Assembly (NCBI GenBank): GCA_947503555.1
Contig: CANNEE010000009.1
Span: 1 to 64,000 of the forward strand
Reading direction: 5' to 3'
Origin: an uncultured Shewanella sp.
GTDB taxonomy: Bacteria; Pseudomonadota; Gammaproteobacteria; Enterobacterales; Shewanellaceae
DNA length: 64,000 bases
This document shows, one piece after another, positions 1 to 10,511 of the stretch. The notes under the pieces are model-generated. The model worked only from the letters and a program-made list of their open reading frames with translations, made no database searches and was not told the origin of the DNA. How positions within the stretch are numbered: the first letter of the stretch is position 1; every line of letters begins with the position of its first letter. A program made the position numbers and the translations under genes.

Positions 1-75
1 CCCCTGTAGTTCAGTTGGTAGAACGGCGGACTGTTAATCCGTATGTCACTGGTTCGAGTCCAGTCTGGGGAGCCA
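1..75 (+). tRNA. tRNA-Asn (GTT), first base outside the window
   Basis: The sequence folds as a tRNA with a D arm, an anticodon loop CTGTTAA (anticodon GTT, asparagine), a T arm with loop TTCGAGT, and an encoded CCA end. The acceptor 3' side is CTGGGGA followed by G and CCA, so the mature 5' end should be one T before base 1. With that base, the stem has one U-U mismatch at positions 6:67. Only 75 of 76 bases are present. Confidence 0.95.
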
Positions 76-238
76 ATCTTTAGCTGGTCTTCATCCTCCG
101 CGTTAAATTAATTTCCCCAAGTCTTTAAAATTCCTTAGCCTTGCTCTATTTTCGGCGTTAAACTATTCCTACTTTTAGCAAAAAGCATTAATTTGACACA
201 CAATTTGGTCAATTGATGAGTATTTTGAATGGATTTCT

Positions 239-2134
239 ATGGGTATTACACGAGCATACCAGCTGTTTTTGTTGATTTTTTTCTTAGGCATCTCTGCCAG
301 TGTCTACTATTTTCAATTCGACAAATTCAAGTCGATTACAAAGGCACAGCATCAAGAATATCAGACTTTTATCACCCCCTTTACCCATTGGGACGATTCG
401 GCACAGGCGCTGTATCAACAGATAAACCAAGAGCATCCACTTGCCTTCTTTCAGTACACCCATGAGATAGATGGCCGAAAGAACTTTACCCGAGGACAAA
501 TCGCACCACAAACGCCTAAATTGGAAGATAAACTTTTTCCTATCGAACTAAAAAGCACCCATTCATTGCCTCAAGCTCGACTTTTAACACTTGTGGATAC
601 AAGTAAGCTAAAAAGCGACGCATTTAATCAATTAACTAAACAATTAAGCCTCATCTGGCTTATCTATTTCACCCTCGCTTTTATGTTCTGGCTTTTATCT
701 TATCGCCATCGAAAAGGCATTCACTACGTCGCCAACTATATCACTAAGCTAGGTAACCTAGACTTTTCTGCCATTGAAAATTCAAAAATCAATGGTGAAT
801 TCAAGCCGATAAACAAGGCGCTGAGCAACTGTAAAACTGCGCTTAAGCAAAAACTTGAATTGATTGAAAATGAAAATGACAAGCTAACAGACCTTGCCTA
901 TAAAGATCCTGTCACTGAGTTTGCGACTAGGCAGCCCTTCACTCAAAAACTCGATAATATTGCCAAACAAGATAAGGGCCAATTCGGGGTAATGGTCAGC
1001 ATTAAAGCCACTGAACTAGGTCAAATCAACCAACTGCAAGGCAAACAGGCAGGAGATCAATACCTTATAAGAATAGTTGAGTGCATCAGAAACGCTTTGC
1101 AAGGCCTTAACGACAACGAGTGCTTTAGAGTTTCGGGATCAGACTTTTCTATTTTCCTAGCCAATATTGCGTTAAATGATGCTGAAGATTTTGCTAAACA
1201 GCTAAAAAAACAATTCGATAAATACCAAAGCCAGCTTAAATCCGACTCTATCGCCTATATTGGTATTACCCCCTATCAAGCAGGTGCCGATCCTGTAGAA
1301 CTGATAAATCTATCGGAAACAGCGGTTAGCATAGCGCAGACTCTAGGGCCCAACAGCTATCATATGCTTGAAAAACTGGATGATAATACGCTATTTGGTG
1401 ACGAAAGATGGCGTATCGCCATTGAAGATATATTACAGCGTCGAGCAATAAAGTTTTATCAACAAGTGATTCAACCATGCAGCCGTGAAACTAAGCTCTA
1501 TAACGAGCTGTTCTCACGCTTTTATAATGCTGAAGGCAAAATATTGCCCACATCCACAGTCATCGCCATGGCTGAACGCCACGGATTAGTCAACGAGTTA
1601 GATAAGTTGGTTATTCTGAGTGTAGTAAATATGCTTAGGCATACGCCTAACTTCGAGGGTAATTTAGGCATAAATATCAGTACTGTTTCAGCGCATCAAG
1701 AAGAGTTTGTCGCATGGCTAAAATCCTTGCTCACCAAGGAACGTAACGCTGCCGCCAAGATCATCTTTGAAGTTAATGAAGCAGGCATGCAAAGTAATCT
1801 CAATGCCAGTTACATCTTTGTACGAGCCATGCATAGCGTTGGCGCTAAAGTCAGTATTGAGCACTTCGGTATGGGCTTTACCTCCTTTAAATTCTTTAGA
1901 CAGGTCAGGCCAGACTTCATCAAACTCGATGCAAGCTATACCGACACCATCACAGAAGATATCGATAACAAGTTCTTCGTACGCATGGTGGTCGATATTG
2001 CCAAACGCTTGTCCATTAAAGTCATTGCAACCAGTGTTGAGCGCCAAGAAGAGAAGCTCACTTTAGAGAAACTATTAATAAATGGCTTACAGGGTTATTA
2101 CATCTCGAAACCTAAGCCATTAGGCAAAAGTTAA
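239..2134 (+). CDS. membrane GGDEF/EAL protein with both domains degenerate
   Basis: The 631-residue protein has a membrane segment at about residues 8-26, a periplasmic stretch of about 110 residues, and a second membrane segment at 137-154. A GGDEF-like domain follows (about 218-375) and then an EAL-like domain (about 400-628). The GGDEF signature reads SGSDF at about 299-303. The EAL position reads NELF, and the usual D-D-F-G-T-G motif reads EHFGMGF. Both active sites therefore look unable to make or hydrolyse c-di-GMP. The overall plan (two membrane segments, inactive GGDEF and EAL) resembles CsrD/MshH or LapD-type effectors, but I cannot assign it to either. It stands alone upstream of the rsx operon on the same strand. 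The ATG has only a weak upstream TGGA. Confidence 0.85.
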   Translation: MGITRAYQLFLLIFFLGISASVYYFQFDKFKSITKAQHQEYQTFITPFTHWDDSAQALYQQINQEHPLAFFQYTHEIDGRKNFTRGQIAPQTPKLEDKLFPIELKSTHSLPQARLLTLVDTSKLKSDAFNQLTKQLSLIWLIYFTLAFMFWLLSYRHRKGIHYVANYITKLGNLDFSAIENSKINGEFKPINKALSNCKTALKQKLELIENENDKLTDLAYKDPVTEFATRQPFTQKLDNIAKQDKGQFGVMVSIKATELGQINQLQGKQAGDQYLIRIVECIRNALQGLNDNECFRVSGSDFSIFLANIALNDAEDFAKQLKKQFDKYQSQLKSDSIAYIGITPYQAGADPVELINLSETAVSIAQTLGPNSYHMLEKLDDNTLFGDERWRIAIEDILQRRAIKFYQQVIQPCSRETKLYNELFSRFYNAEGKILPTSTVIAMAERHGLVNELDKLVILSVVNMLRHTPNFEGNLGINISTVSAHQEEFVAWLKSLLTKERNAAAKIIFEVNEAGMQSNLNASYIFVRAMHSVGAKVSIEHFGMGFTSFKFFRQVRPDFIKLDASYTDTITEDIDNKFFVRMVVDIAKRLSIKVIATSVERQEEKLTLEKLLINGLQGYYISKPKPLGKS

Positions 2135-2267
2135 TCTTCTATCACCCTGTTTTGCTATTAGTCATTCGGTAAATTGCTCAATTAGTGGTAACCCTGCTTT
2201 CTATATGTTGTTTATCGGCTCGGAAAAGCCGATAATAACGCCCAAAATAAATAGCATACGTGTGATA

Positions 2268-2846
2268 ATGAGTGAATATCTGCTGTTATTGGTCAGTACT
2301 GTGCTGGTCAATAACTTTGTTTTGGTAAAATTTCTTGGTTTGTGCCCTTTTATGGGAGTTTCGAGCAAGCTTGAATCGGCAATTGGTATGTCCATGGCAA
2401 CCACTTTCGTGCTGACGCTGGCTTCAATTTTAAGTTACCTGATCAACCAATATCTGCTATTGCCTTTTGAGCTTGGTTACTTACGCACCATGAGCTTTAT
2501 TCTCGTTATCGCAGTAGTCGTACAATTTACCGAAATGGCAGTGCAAAAAACCAGTGCATCACTTCACCGAGCGCTCGGTATTTACCTTCCACTTATCACA
2601 ACGAATTGCGCGGTATTGGGCGTAGCACTACTTAACGTTAATGAGCAGCATAACTTTGTCCAATCAGCCGTTTACGGTTTTGGCGCTGCGGTGGGCTTTT
2701 CTATTGTGCTTATTCTGTTTTCTGCAGTGCGTGAACGTCTTGCAGCAGCCGATGTGCCCACTCCGTTTAAAGGCGGCGCTATCGCTATGATCACCGCAGG
2801 TTTGATGTCCCTCGCGTTTATGGGTTTTACAGGGTTAGTCAAATAA
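2268..2846 (+). CDS. rsxA: electron transport complex subunit RsxA (RnfA)
   Basis: This is an integral membrane subunit of the Rnf/Rsx complex, which links ferredoxin/NADH electron flow to ion movement; in enteric bacteria the complex keeps SoxR reduced. The 192-residue product begins with [16 protein letters not shown] and continues [15 protein letters not shown], the signature of the family, with about six hydrophobic segments. The open frame extends 63 bases further upstream to another ATG, but that extension is hydrophilic and unlike RsxA, so the ATG at 2268 was chosen. It is the first gene of rsxABCDGE and is followed after one base by rsxB. Confidence 0.96.
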   Translation: MSEYLLLLVSTVLVNNFVLVKFLGLCPFMGVSSKLESAIGMSMATTFVLTLASILSYLINQYLLLPFELGYLRTMSFILVIAVVVQFTEMAVQKTSASLHRALGIYLPLITTNCAVLGVALLNVNEQHNFVQSAVYGFGAAVGFSIVLILFSAVRERLAAADVPTPFKGGAIAMITAGLMSLAFMGFTGLVK

Positions 2847-2847
2847 G

Positions 2848-3417
2848 ATGCCAGACATATTAATTGCAATCATACTGCTGACACTGCTCGCGTTAGTCTT
2901 TGGGCTTATTCTTGGTGTCGCAGCACAAAAATTTAAAGTTGAAGGCGATCCCATCGTCGACCAACTCGAAGCCACACTGCCACAAACCCAATGTGGTCAA
3001 TGTGGACATCCAGGTTGTCGCCCCTATGCCGAAGCTATCGCCAATGGCGAAGCTATCAATAAATGCCCTCCGGGTGGCACTGCCACCATGGAAAAGCTAG
3101 CTGAGCTAATGGGAGTAGAGCCTCAGCCACTAGATGCTACCGATGAAGAACAAGTTAAGAAGGTCGCCTTTATTCGCGAAGATGAGTGCATTGGCTGTAC
3201 TAAGTGTATTCAAGCCTGCCCTGTCGATGCCATTTTAGGATCCGGTAAATTAATGCATACCGTTATTACCGCTGACTGTACTGGCTGCGATCTCTGTGTT
3301 GAGCCTTGCCCCGTAGATTGTATTGATATGCTGCCTGTTGAAACCACGATTAAGAATTGGAACTGGAAACTCAACCAAATCCCGGTGACACAGATTGAAG
3401 AGGAAAGCCGGTGTTAA
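2848..3417 (+). CDS. rsxB: electron transport complex subunit RsxB (RnfB), iron-sulfur protein
   Basis: RsxB carries electrons within the Rnf/Rsx complex. Its 189 residues start with one membrane anchor (about 3-25). A cluster of cysteines at C49, C52, C57 and C73 should bind one [4Fe-4S] cluster. Two ferredoxin-type motifs follow, with cysteines at 114/117/120/124 and 144/147/150/154, for two more clusters. The length and motif order are normal. Its end overlaps the start of rsxC by seven bases, which implies translational coupling. Confidence 0.97.
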   Translation: MPDILIAIILLTLLALVFGLILGVAAQKFKVEGDPIVDQLEATLPQTQCGQCGHPGCRPYAEAIANGEAINKCPPGGTATMEKLAELMGVEPQPLDATDEEQVKKVAFIREDECIGCTKCIQACPVDAILGSGKLMHTVITADCTGCDLCVEPCPVDCIDMLPVETTIKNWNWKLNQIPVTQIEEESRC

Positions 3418-5939
3418 CATTATTTGAGCAAATTGATAAGGGTAACCTCTGGCAGTCCCATGGTGGTGTGCATCCACCAGAATTAAAGCAACTTTCAAAC
3501 ACAACGCCAATTCAACACTTGCCATTAGCCAAGGAATACTGGCTGCCCGTGTCAGGTCTCAATGAAACCTGTACTCTAACAATGAAACCAGGCGAGCGAG
3601 TGCTTAAAGGCCAAGCGCTAACTTCTGGGCTGACCAATGGCTACCTTCCTTGTCACGCTCCAACTTCTGGTACTTTCAGCGGCATAGAAAATAGAATCAG
3701 CAATCATGCTTCGGGCTTAAGCGAGCCTCACATTATCATCCTTGCCGATGGGCAAGATGAAAGCATTAGTTCGCAAGTCGCTTCACTAAAGGATTTAGAA
3801 GATAAAGAGATTCTGGATCGTGTTCGTCTGTCCGGTGTTGCTGGTCTTGGCGGCGCGGCATTCCCCAGTCATATCAAGCTTAATCCTGTGAGTGACATTG
3901 AGCTCGTCATCATCAATGGTGTTGAGTGTGAGCCTTATATCACCTCTGATGACAGGCTAATGCGCGAACATAGCGACGGTATTCTTGCGGGTATCGAAGT
4001 GATCCACCGTCTGCTGTCCCCTAAACGCATCGTCATCGCTATCGAAGATAACAAGCCTGAAGCGATAGAAGCCATGGGTCATGCTATCAGCAGAAGTCAC
4101 CTACCCGCCCATAGCACGCGTGTCACTAAAATCCCCACCAAGTATCCATCGGGTGGCGAAAAGCAGTTGATTCAAATAATCACAGGTAACGAAGTGCCTT
4201 CCGGTGCGATTCCAGCCCAACTTGGCATTTTGGTGCACAATGTCGGTACCGCATTTGCTATCGGCCAAGCCGTCCACCAAGGCCTGCCGCTGACCCAAAG
4301 AGTGGTCACCCTCACAGGGAAAGGCATTAAAAACCCTGGTAACTTTTGGGTGCCTATCGGCACACCTGTGCAACATCTGCTAGATCATGGTTTATTAGAG
4401 CCCGAAGTCAATCAGGTTATCTGTGGCGGTCCTATGATGGGACACACTCTCAGCACCACACAAGTGCCAATCGGCAAAGGGACCAACTGTATTCTGGTAC
4501 CTGGCGAAAATGAAATTGCGCCCGCACAGGAAGAGAAAGCCTGTATCCGCTGCGGCGAATGTGCTCAAGTTTGTCCTGCACAGCTACTGCCTCAGCAGCT
4601 ATTTTGGCACTCCAAGGCGGAAGAATACGACAAAGCCGCCAGCTTTAACCTAAGAGACTGTATCGAGTGCGGCAGCTGTAGCTATGTTTGCCCGAGTGAT
4701 ATTCCCTTGGTTGAGTATTACCGCATTGCCAAATCGGCACTGCGCCAACAAGCCGAAGAAAAAGCCCAAGCAGAACGAGCTAAGATCAGGTTCGATGCTC
4801 GCCTTGCTCGTCTAGAGCAAGAGAAACAAGAGCGTGAAGCCAAAGCCAAGCAAGCTGCAGAGCGCAGACAAAAGAGTGTCAGCAGCGCAGATAAAGACAA
4901 AATTGCTGAAGCTATGGCCAGAATTCAAGCTAAGAAGCAAGCTTCTGCTGGTGATAACACAGAGACTAAAACGACTAAGAAGCCCGATGTTTCGGCCGCC
5001 ATTGCTCGTGCTAAGGCCAAAAAGGCCGCTCAGCAACAGAGTAGCGAAACGGAGTCAAATGATAGCCTGACCGATAAAAAGGCGAAAATAGCCGAAGCGG
5101 TTGCAAGAGCGAAAGCCAAGAAAGCAGCCCAAGCTAAATCAAGTGCTAATGAAATCGACACTGATACGCCAGAGACCACAACAGAAGCAACTGCTGCCGA
5201 TGATAAAAAAGCAAAAATTGCCGCTGCCGTTGCCCGTGCCAAAGCGAAAAAAGCCGCTCAAGCAAATGCTGATGTTACTGAGCCAACTACAGTGTCAGAT
5301 AGTGCAAAAACCGAAAGCTCATTAGAAACGGCACCTGTCGATGACAAAAAGGCAAAAATTGCTGCCGCGGTGGCCCGCGCCAAGGCTAAAAAAGCCGCAC
5401 AAGCCAATGCTGATGCCTTGTCAAACGAACCGGCTAATCAAACAGTAAGCGGTGAGGTTGAAGCTGAAACCGTTACAGAAACTAGCCCTGCTGATGCTAA
5501 GAAGGCCAGAATCGCTGCTGCAGTTGCCAAAGCTAAGGCAAAAAAAGCGGCGCAAGCTAATGTCGGTACTGATAGCGAAGCGCTGCACACTGAGGCAGCT
5601 AGCCTAAATGAACAAGCAAGCGAGGTTAGCAGTCAAGCTGAGAGCACAGGCACAGAACCGGCAGTAGAAACAGCGACCGAAACTAGTCCTGTCGATGCCA
5701 AGAAAGCCAGAATCGCTGCCGCAGTTGCGAAAGCTAAGGCAAAAAAGGCGGCACAAACTGCTGCCGAGCGTGATGTGCTAGTCACTGAAGCCGAAAATCT
5801 AGATGCAGAAGAAAATCTAGATGCAGACATAGCAGCGAATAAGCCTGCTCCAGTCTCAGCCGCTGAAGATAAAAAAGCCCGTATTGCCGCCGCTGTCGCC
5901 AAGGCTAAAGCGAAGAAGTTATCCCGAGGAGAAAGTTAG
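3411..5939 (+). CDS. rsxC: electron transport complex subunit RsxC (RnfC) with a long repeat tail
   Basis: RsxC is the peripheral NADH/FMN and iron-sulfur subunit of the Rnf/Rsx complex. The first 430 or so residues are the conserved core, with a glycine-rich nucleotide/FMN region and two ferredoxin motifs, [12 protein letters not shown] at about 378 and [12 protein letters not shown] at about 417. From about residue 440 the protein turns into a highly charged helical tail. It contains eight spaced copies of a unit like [16 protein letters not shown], separated by acidic linkers of varied length. The tail is a known feature of gammaproteobacterial RnfC, and copy number varies. The start is GTG with AGGA upstream inside the end of rsxB. 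The product is 842 residues. Confidence 0.96.
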   Translation: MLTLFEQIDKGNLWQSHGGVHPPELKQLSNTTPIQHLPLAKEYWLPVSGLNETCTLTMKPGERVLKGQALTSGLTNGYLPCHAPTSGTFSGIENRISNHASGLSEPHIIILADGQDESISSQVASLKDLEDKEILDRVRLSGVAGLGGAAFPSHIKLNPVSDIELVIINGVECEPYITSDDRLMREHSDGILAGIEVIHRLLSPKRIVIAIEDNKPEAIEAMGHAISRSHLPAHSTRVTKIPTKYPSGGEKQLIQIITGNEVPSGAIPAQLGILVHNVGTAFAIGQAVHQGLPLTQRVVTLTGKGIKNPGNFWVPIGTPVQHLLDHGLLEPEVNQVICGGPMMGHTLSTTQVPIGKGTNCILVPGENEIAPAQEEKACIRCGECAQVCPAQLLPQQLFWHSKAEEYDKAASFNLRDCIECGSCSYVCPSDIPLVEYYRIAKSALRQQAEEKAQAERAKIRFDARLARLEQEKQEREAKAKQAAERRQKSVSSADKDKIAEAMARIQAKKQASAGDNTETKTTKKPDVSAAIARAKAKKAAQQQSSETESNDSLTDKKAKIAEAVARAKAKKAAQAKSSANEIDTDTPETTTEATAADDKKAKIAAAVARAKAKKAAQANADVTEPTTVSDSAKTESSLETAPVDDKKAKIAAAVARAKAKKAAQANADALSNEPANQTVSGEVEAETVTETSPADAKKARIAAAVAKAKAKKAAQANVGTDSEALHTEAASLNEQASEVSSQAESTGTEPAVETATETSPVDAKKARIAAAVAKAKAKKAAQTAAERDVLVTEAENLDAEENLDADIAANKPAPVSAAEDKKARIAAAVAKAKAKKLSRGES

Positions 5940-5941
5940 TC

Positions 5942-6997
5942 ATGGCATTTAAGATAGCCTCATCGCCCCATGTATCAACGCAGCTAAAAATGGCCACTGT
6001 GATGCAAAGGGTTATTCTGTGTGCACTGCCTGGACTTGTATTGCAATGTGTCTATTTTGGCTGGGGATCACTCATTCAAGTAATCATCGCCATGTTAGTG
6101 GCAACGGCAGCAGAAGCTGCGGTACTCAAAATTCGAAATAGACCAATAGCGGCCCAACTCAAAGACAATAGTGCTCTAGTGACCGCACTCTTGCTCGGTA
6201 TTGCCATTCCCCCCCTTGCCCCTTGGTGGGTTGTGGTCATAGGTACCCTGTTTGCCATTGTGATGGTCAAACACCTTTATGGCGGACTAGGTCATAACCT
6301 GTTTAACCCAGCTATGGCTGCCTATGTGCTGCTATTAATCTCCTTCCCGGTGCAGATGACGACTTGGGTAGCGCCCGGCACGGTTGCCCAATATTCACCA
6401 GGGTTTGTCGATAGCCTACAGATTATTTTTCAGCTAGGTCGCGACATCGATGTCAATCTCTATAAGCTGGCTATCGATGGCACCACAATGGCTACACCGT
6501 TAGATACCATCAAAACCGATCTTTCACTTGGCCTTACTGCGAGCGAAAGCTTAGCCAAACCCATTTTTGCGGGCGCAAGCACGGGCGAAGGCTGGTTTAT
6601 GGTTAACCTTGCCTATTTAATAGGCGGCTTAGTGTTACTGAAACTGAAAGCCATTCGCTGGCATATCAGCGTCGGCATTTTAGGTGCTATAGCCCTTTGG
6701 TCTAGCTTTGGTTATCTACTCGATCCAGATACCCATGTGAGCCCCTTGATGCATCTGTTCTCAGGCGCAACTATGCTCAGTGCATTTTTCATTGCCACAG
6801 ATCCTGTGACAGCAGCAACCAGTAACAAAGGGCGCTTGGTGTTCGGCGCTATGATCGGCACCCTAGTGTATGTGATCCGCAGCTATGGCGGTTATCCAGA
6901 TGCATTTGCCTTTGCAGTGTTAATCGGCAACCTGAGTGCACCACTCATAGATTACTATATTCGCCCAAGAACCTATGGCCACAGAGCCAATTTTTAA
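5942..6997 (+). CDS. rsxD: electron transport complex subunit RsxD (RnfD)
   Basis: This 351-residue polytopic membrane protein carries a covalent flavin in the Rnf/Rsx complex. The sequence shows several long hydrophobic helices. The motif [11 protein letters not shown] lies at about residue 273, and its threonine is the family's FMN attachment site. It starts two bases after the rsxC stop, with AGGAG just upstream inside rsxC. The length is normal for the family. Confidence 0.96.
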   Translation: MAFKIASSPHVSTQLKMATVMQRVILCALPGLVLQCVYFGWGSLIQVIIAMLVATAAEAAVLKIRNRPIAAQLKDNSALVTALLLGIAIPPLAPWWVVVIGTLFAIVMVKHLYGGLGHNLFNPAMAAYVLLLISFPVQMTTWVAPGTVAQYSPGFVDSLQIIFQLGRDIDVNLYKLAIDGTTMATPLDTIKTDLSLGLTASESLAKPIFAGASTGEGWFMVNLAYLIGGLVLLKLKAIRWHISVGILGAIALWSSFGYLLDPDTHVSPLMHLFSGATMLSAFFIATDPVTAATSNKGRLVFGAMIGTLVYVIRSYGGYPDAFAFAVLIGNLSAPLIDYYIRPRTYGHRANF

Positions 6998-7009
6998 GGG
7001 CCGGAGATT

Positions 7010-7687
7010 ATGTTGAAACAAGAAGTCATCAAAAATGGTCTGTTGCTTGGCCTGTTTGCCCTACTTTGCACAGCATTAGTTGCAGGTGTGAATTATGGCA
7101 CCAAAGACAAGATCCAATTTCAAGAGCAACAACAGCTGATTCGCACCCTTGCGCAAATTGTGCCCGAGGACAGCTATGATAATCAGTTATACAAACAGTG
7201 TATTCGCCTAAGTGCTCCCGAAGCACTAGGCACTGATGAGGTGCTATCGGCCTATGTCGCCACTAAAGCAGGCAAAGCGATTGCCATCGCCATGGAGGCC
7301 ATCGCACCCGATGGCTACAATGGACAAATCAAACTGATTATGGGCATTTCAGCCAGCGGTAAAGTGCTAGGCGTGAGAACCCTTAGCCACCAGGAGACTC
7401 CAGGGTTGGGTGACAAAATCGATTTGAGAAAGTCCGACTGGGTCACTCACTTTAAGGGCAAACATTATCAAGGCGATGATGACCCTCGCTGGAAAGTGAA
7501 AAAAGATGGTGGTGAGTTCGATCAGTTTACTGGCGCGACCATTACACCTAGAGCCTATGTGAGAGCCATTAGCCGCACGCTAAAGTATTTTAAGCGCAAT
7601 AAACAAGCCTTATTTAAACAGGCGCCTAATTGCCACCTAGCAGACACGCTAGTCAAAAGTCGCGATAACGAGGTGAACCATGGCTGA
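7010..7687 (+). CDS. rsxG: electron transport complex subunit RsxG (RnfG)
   Basis: RsxG is a membrane-anchored periplasmic flavoprotein of the Rnf/Rsx complex. The 225-residue product has one N-terminal membrane helix (about 10-28) and the FMN-attachment motif [12 protein letters not shown] at about residue 173, where the threonine is flavinylated in relatives. The ATG follows a GGAG ribosome binding site after rsxD. The 3' end overlaps rsxE by eight bases. Confidence 0.96.
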   Translation: MLKQEVIKNGLLLGLFALLCTALVAGVNYGTKDKIQFQEQQQLIRTLAQIVPEDSYDNQLYKQCIRLSAPEALGTDEVLSAYVATKAGKAIAIAMEAIAPDGYNGQIKLIMGISASGKVLGVRTLSHQETPGLGDKIDLRKSDWVTHFKGKHYQGDDDPRWKVKKDGGEFDQFTGATITPRAYVRAISRTLKYFKRNKQALFKQAPNCHLADTLVKSRDNEVNHG

Positions 7688-8375
7688 TTATAGAGAAATT
7701 GCATGGCAAGGCCTGTGGAAGAATAATCCAGGCTTAGTTCAGCTATTGGGCCTCTGCCCGCTTCTGGCGGTTACCGCAACCGTAACTAACGCCCTTGGGC
7801 TAGGTTTAGCAACCTTAATCGTATTAGTGGGCTCCAATGTGCTGGTCTCACTTATCAGGAACTTTGTACCTAAAGAGATACGCATTCCTGTGTTTGTGAT
7901 GATTATCGCCGCCCTCGTTACCGCTGTGCAGCTGCTGATTAATGCCTATGCCTACGGCCTGTATCTCTCACTAGGGATCTTTTTGCCGCTAATTGTGACT
8001 AACTGCGTCATTATCGGCCGCGCAGAAGCCTTTGCCTCCCGCAACACAGTCGCCAAATCTGCCTTTGATGGCTTTATGATGGGAATCGGTTTTGCGTTAG
8101 TGCTAGTCGCTCTTGGCGCAGGCCGTGAAATACTGGGCCAAGGCACGCTATTTGATGGCGCAGAGCTTCTGCTAGGCGATTGGGCAAGCGCGCTGCGCAT
8201 TCAAATCTGGCAAGTCGACACCTCATTCTTAGTCGCCATGTTACCGCCTGGCGCCTTTATCGCCATGGGACTGATGATTGCAGCTAAAAATGTCATCGAT
8301 GACAGGCTAGCAAAACGTCAAGCGCCTGAGCCAACGACTCAGGTGACACGCGCTCGCATCACCAAAGTCGGCTAA
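7680..8375 (+). CDS. rsxE: electron transport complex subunit RsxE (RnfE)
   Basis: RsxE is a polytopic membrane subunit homologous to RsxA and NqrD. Its 231 residues contain about six hydrophobic segments, and the motif [17 protein letters not shown] is characteristic of the family. It overlaps the end of rsxG and completes the six-gene rsx operon. The next gene, nth, starts 39 bases downstream on the same strand, which fits the widespread rsx-nth operon. Confidence 0.96.
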   Translation: MADYREIAWQGLWKNNPGLVQLLGLCPLLAVTATVTNALGLGLATLIVLVGSNVLVSLIRNFVPKEIRIPVFVMIIAALVTAVQLLINAYAYGLYLSLGIFLPLIVTNCVIIGRAEAFASRNTVAKSAFDGFMMGIGFALVLVALGAGREILGQGTLFDGAELLLGDWASALRIQIWQVDTSFLVAMLPPGAFIAMGLMIAAKNVIDDRLAKRQAPEPTTQVTRARITKVG

Positions 8376-8414
8376 TAGCTAAATATATAACGATAACAAT
8401 AGTAAAACTGAGCA

Positions 8415-9056
8415 ATGAATAAAGAGAAACGGATACAGATCCTCGAGCGGCTGCGGGCCAATAATCCGCACCCGGAAACCGAGTTGAATTTTTCAAGCCC
8501 CTTTGAGCTACTGGTTGCGGTCACGTTGTCGGCTCAGGCTACCGATGTCAGCGTCAACAAGGCCACAGACAAACTATTCCCCGTGGCAAATACCGCGCAA
8601 GCCATTGCCGATCTTGGCGTTGAAGGGCTAAAGGAATACATTAAAACCATAGGCCTTTTTAACAATAAAGCCATTAATGTGGTTAAAGCCTGTGAGATCT
8701 TAGTTGAGAAGTACAATGGTGAAGTGCCAGAGGATAGAGAAGCACTAGAGGCGCTACCTGGCGTTGGACGCAAAACCGCCAATGTCGTACTTAATACCGC
8801 CTTTGGCTGGCCTACGATTGCAGTTGATACTCATATTTTTAGGGTCTCTAACCGCACCAAGTTTGCCATGGGCAAAAATGTCGACCAAGTTGAGCAAAAG
8901 CTACTGAAAGTCGTGCCTGCCGAGTTTAAAGTCGACGTGCACCACTGGCTTATTTTACAAGGCCGCTATACCTGCCTTGCCCGTAAGCCTAGGTGTGGAA
9001 GTTGTATTATCGAAGACTTGTGTGAATTTAAAGACAAGGTCTACCCGGAAGAGTAA
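8415..9056 (+). CDS. nth: endonuclease III, DNA glycosylase/AP lyase
   Basis: Nth removes oxidised pyrimidines and cleaves the abasic site in base excision repair. The 213-residue protein is full length. It has the helix-hairpin-helix LPGVGRKTANV at about residues 113-123 with the catalytic lysine, the catalytic aspartate in VDTHIFRV, and the C-terminal [4Fe-4S] cluster cysteines in a C-x6-C-x2-C-x5-C pattern. It lies downstream of rsxE, as in many gammaproteobacteria. Its last 252 bases are duplicated at 10094-10345. Confidence 0.97.
   Translation: MNKEKRIQILERLRANNPHPETELNFSSPFELLVAVTLSAQATDVSVNKATDKLFPVANTAQAIADLGVEGLKEYIKTIGLFNNKAINVVKACEILVEKYNGEVPEDREALEALPGVGRKTANVVLNTAFGWPTIAVDTHIFRVSNRTKFAMGKNVDQVEQKLLKVVPAEFKVDVHHWLILQGRYTCLARKPRCGSCIIEDLCEFKDKVYPEE
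8805..9056 (+). repeat. direct repeat copy 1: 3' end of nth (pairs with 10094-10345)
   Basis: These 252 bases match 10094-10345 without gaps, with roughly 23 base differences counted by eye (about 91 percent identity). Almost all differences in the last 62 codons are silent; the exception is E to D in the second-last residue. At the left edge, Trp-Pro of this copy corresponds to stop-Leu in the other. Confidence 0.93.
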
Positions 9057-9077
9057 TCTAATCCCTCGAACATTTTT

Positions 9078-9098
9078 GGGCTGGCATCCTGCCAGCCC
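9078..9098 (+). terminator. hairpin after nth
   Basis: An 8-bp GC-rich stem (GGGCTGGC and GCCAGCCC) with a 5-base loop lies 22 bases after the nth stop codon. Only a weak T-rich stretch follows on the plus strand, so termination efficiency is uncertain. Confidence 0.55.
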
Positions 9099-9213
9099 TA
9101 CTGTTACAAGCGCGATAAACAGCTATTCAGAACGCAAAATTAAAAACACCCTAACTTTCAGGTAGCCAATTTGTTATAAAGGCTCTCTATTTTAAAAGGA
9201 TTTTAAATAAAAA

Positions 9214-10035
9214 ATGATTAAAAAGATTTTATCGACCTGCATTTTGTTGTTCGCTACATCAGCCGTCACCGCCACTCCAACATTTTTCACTAAAGAGATC
9301 GATAATGAGTACAGGGCACTAATCAAACATGTAAACATGATGCTTCCCGAAACCAACAAGCAGCTTTTATATTTGCCATCTTTCTACCCTTTTAGCCTAT
9401 TGGACGTTCGCCCAACAAAATTCCATAGTAATAAAGACAAACAAAGTTTCGCTAATTTTAACTTTGGGGTATTCGGAACGGCGCTACTGAATGTTAATGA
9501 GAAGCAGCTAAATAATTTGCCAAATTTTTCAATTTGTAAAAAGTCGAAGTGTCAAAATGAACGTATCAAGTTAATTAAAGAGTTTTTGAAAGATGCAGCT
9601 CAAGACATTGATTTATTGATAAAAAGCAATGACTTATATATAGTGCAGCAAACGACACCAAGCGTATACCGAATCAATAATACCTTCTATAGCCCAACAC
9701 AACTCATCACATATTACCCTTCTGACAAAGCTGGATTCGTTCCTTCAGCCGATTATCAGTTGGTTAAGCCCAATGAAGCACCACAAATGATGGCTTTGTC
9801 AAAAATAACAGGGCCGCTTAGAGCGGTAATGTCGAAACACGATGTCGCAGCCATCACTAAAATAGATGAGGAAAGTGTAAATGTGATTTTTGGTGGTATA
9901 AGCGATAACCACTGGGGCGTTGTTCTCTATCATAAGGCCACAGTGCCCAGCTCAGGAGATTACAATCATTTAGGATTGGAATACGACATAGTTAAACAAA
10001 TATCCCATAACAGCTTTTATTATCAAACTAATTAA
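9214..10035 (+). CDS. secreted protein of unknown function inserted next to nth
   Basis: I do not recognise this 273-residue protein. It begins with a Sec-type signal peptide (charged MIKK, hydrophobic core, probable cleavage after AVTA near residue 20), so it is probably periplasmic or exported. The mature part has no transmembrane helix and few cysteines: C109 and C114 in a lysine-rich stretch could form a disulfide. The base composition looks more AT-rich than the rsx genes. It lies between intact nth and the duplicated nth fragment, so it probably arrived with the recombination that made the repeat. The ribosome binding site is poor: AGGA lies about 13 bases before the ATG. Confidence 0.7.
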   Translation: MIKKILSTCILLFATSAVTATPTFFTKEIDNEYRALIKHVNMMLPETNKQLLYLPSFYPFSLLDVRPTKFHSNKDKQSFANFNFGVFGTALLNVNEKQLNNLPNFSICKKSKCQNERIKLIKEFLKDAAQDIDLLIKSNDLYIVQQTTPSVYRINNTFYSPTQLITYYPSDKAGFVPSADYQLVKPNEAPQMMALSKITGPLRAVMSKHDVAAITKIDEESVNVIFGGISDNHWGVVLYHKATVPSSGDYNHLGLEYDIVKQISHNSFYYQTN

Positions 10036-10093
10036 AGCTGCATTCACCATCGCCTTAAGTAGTTAGTTAGCCAACCACAATCACACAACAATA

Positions 10094-10345
10094 GGCTAGC
10101 TTACGATTGCGGTTGATACTCATATTTTTCGGGTCTCTAACCGCACCAAATTTGCCATGGGCAAAAATGTCGACCAAGTTGAGCAGAAGCTGCTGAAAGT
10201 CGTGCCTGCGGAATTTAAAGTCGATGTACACCACTGGCTTATTTTACAAGGCCGCTATACCTGTCTTGCCCGTAAACCTAGGTGTGGAAGTTGTATTATC
10301 GAAGATCTTTGCGAGTTTAAAGACAAGGTCTATCCAGACGAATAG
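10094..10345 (+). pseudogene. nth 3' fragment (direct repeat copy 2)
   Basis: In-frame remnant of endonuclease III covering the catalytic-aspartate region through the iron-sulfur cysteines to its own stop codon (TAG, versus TAA in intact nth). The fragment begins with a TAG in place of a tryptophan codon and lacks the helix-hairpin-helix lysine, so it cannot be a functional glycosylase. An ATG at 10157 would allow a 62-residue peptide, but no ribosome binding site is evident. The mostly silent divergence suggests both copies evolved as parts of working nth genes before being brought together. Confidence 0.9.
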
Positions 10346-10372
10346 TCTATGAAAGCACTTATCTTAATACCC

Positions 10373-10397
10373 AAAAGGCAGCGATTCGCTGCCTTTT
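10373..10397 (+). terminator. rho-independent terminator after the nth fragment
   Basis: An 11-bp stem AAAAGGCAGCG / CGCTGCCTTTT with a 3-base loop is followed by a T-rich run. It lies 27 bases after the fragment's stop and is probably the original terminator of the resident rsx-nth operon. Confidence 0.85.
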
Positions 10398-10424
10398 CCT
10401 TTGTTTTTAATCTTTAGCTTACGC

Positions 10425-10511
10425 CTATAAAAACATACAGATAAAAAAGAGACTTAAGAAGGCAGCAATACCCGCTGCGGTAGCCAAGGCATATTTAAGT
10501 TCGAGATCCAT
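10425..10511 (-). CDS. possible 28-residue single-pass membrane peptide
   Basis: The minus strand holds a short frame that starts MDLELKYALATAAG, has a hydrophobic stretch of about 20 residues, and ends CMFL before a TAG stop. GGAG lies five bases before the ATG, a good ribosome binding site. The composition (charged start, continuous hydrophobic helix) fits a small membrane protein. It sits alone between the operon terminator and the divergently transcribed gloA. I do not recognise a family, and such a short frame could occur by chance. Confidence 0.45.
   Translation of the reverse strand: MDLELKYALATAAGIAAFLSLFFICMFL

Noticed and set aside
4900-5930. Regularly spaced similar DNA units, suspected tandem repeat or CRISPR
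   Set aside because: They are inside the rsxC frame, encode a known Ala/Lys-rich protein tail, differ in spacing and show codon-level variation. No palindromic repeats or unique spacers of constant length are present.
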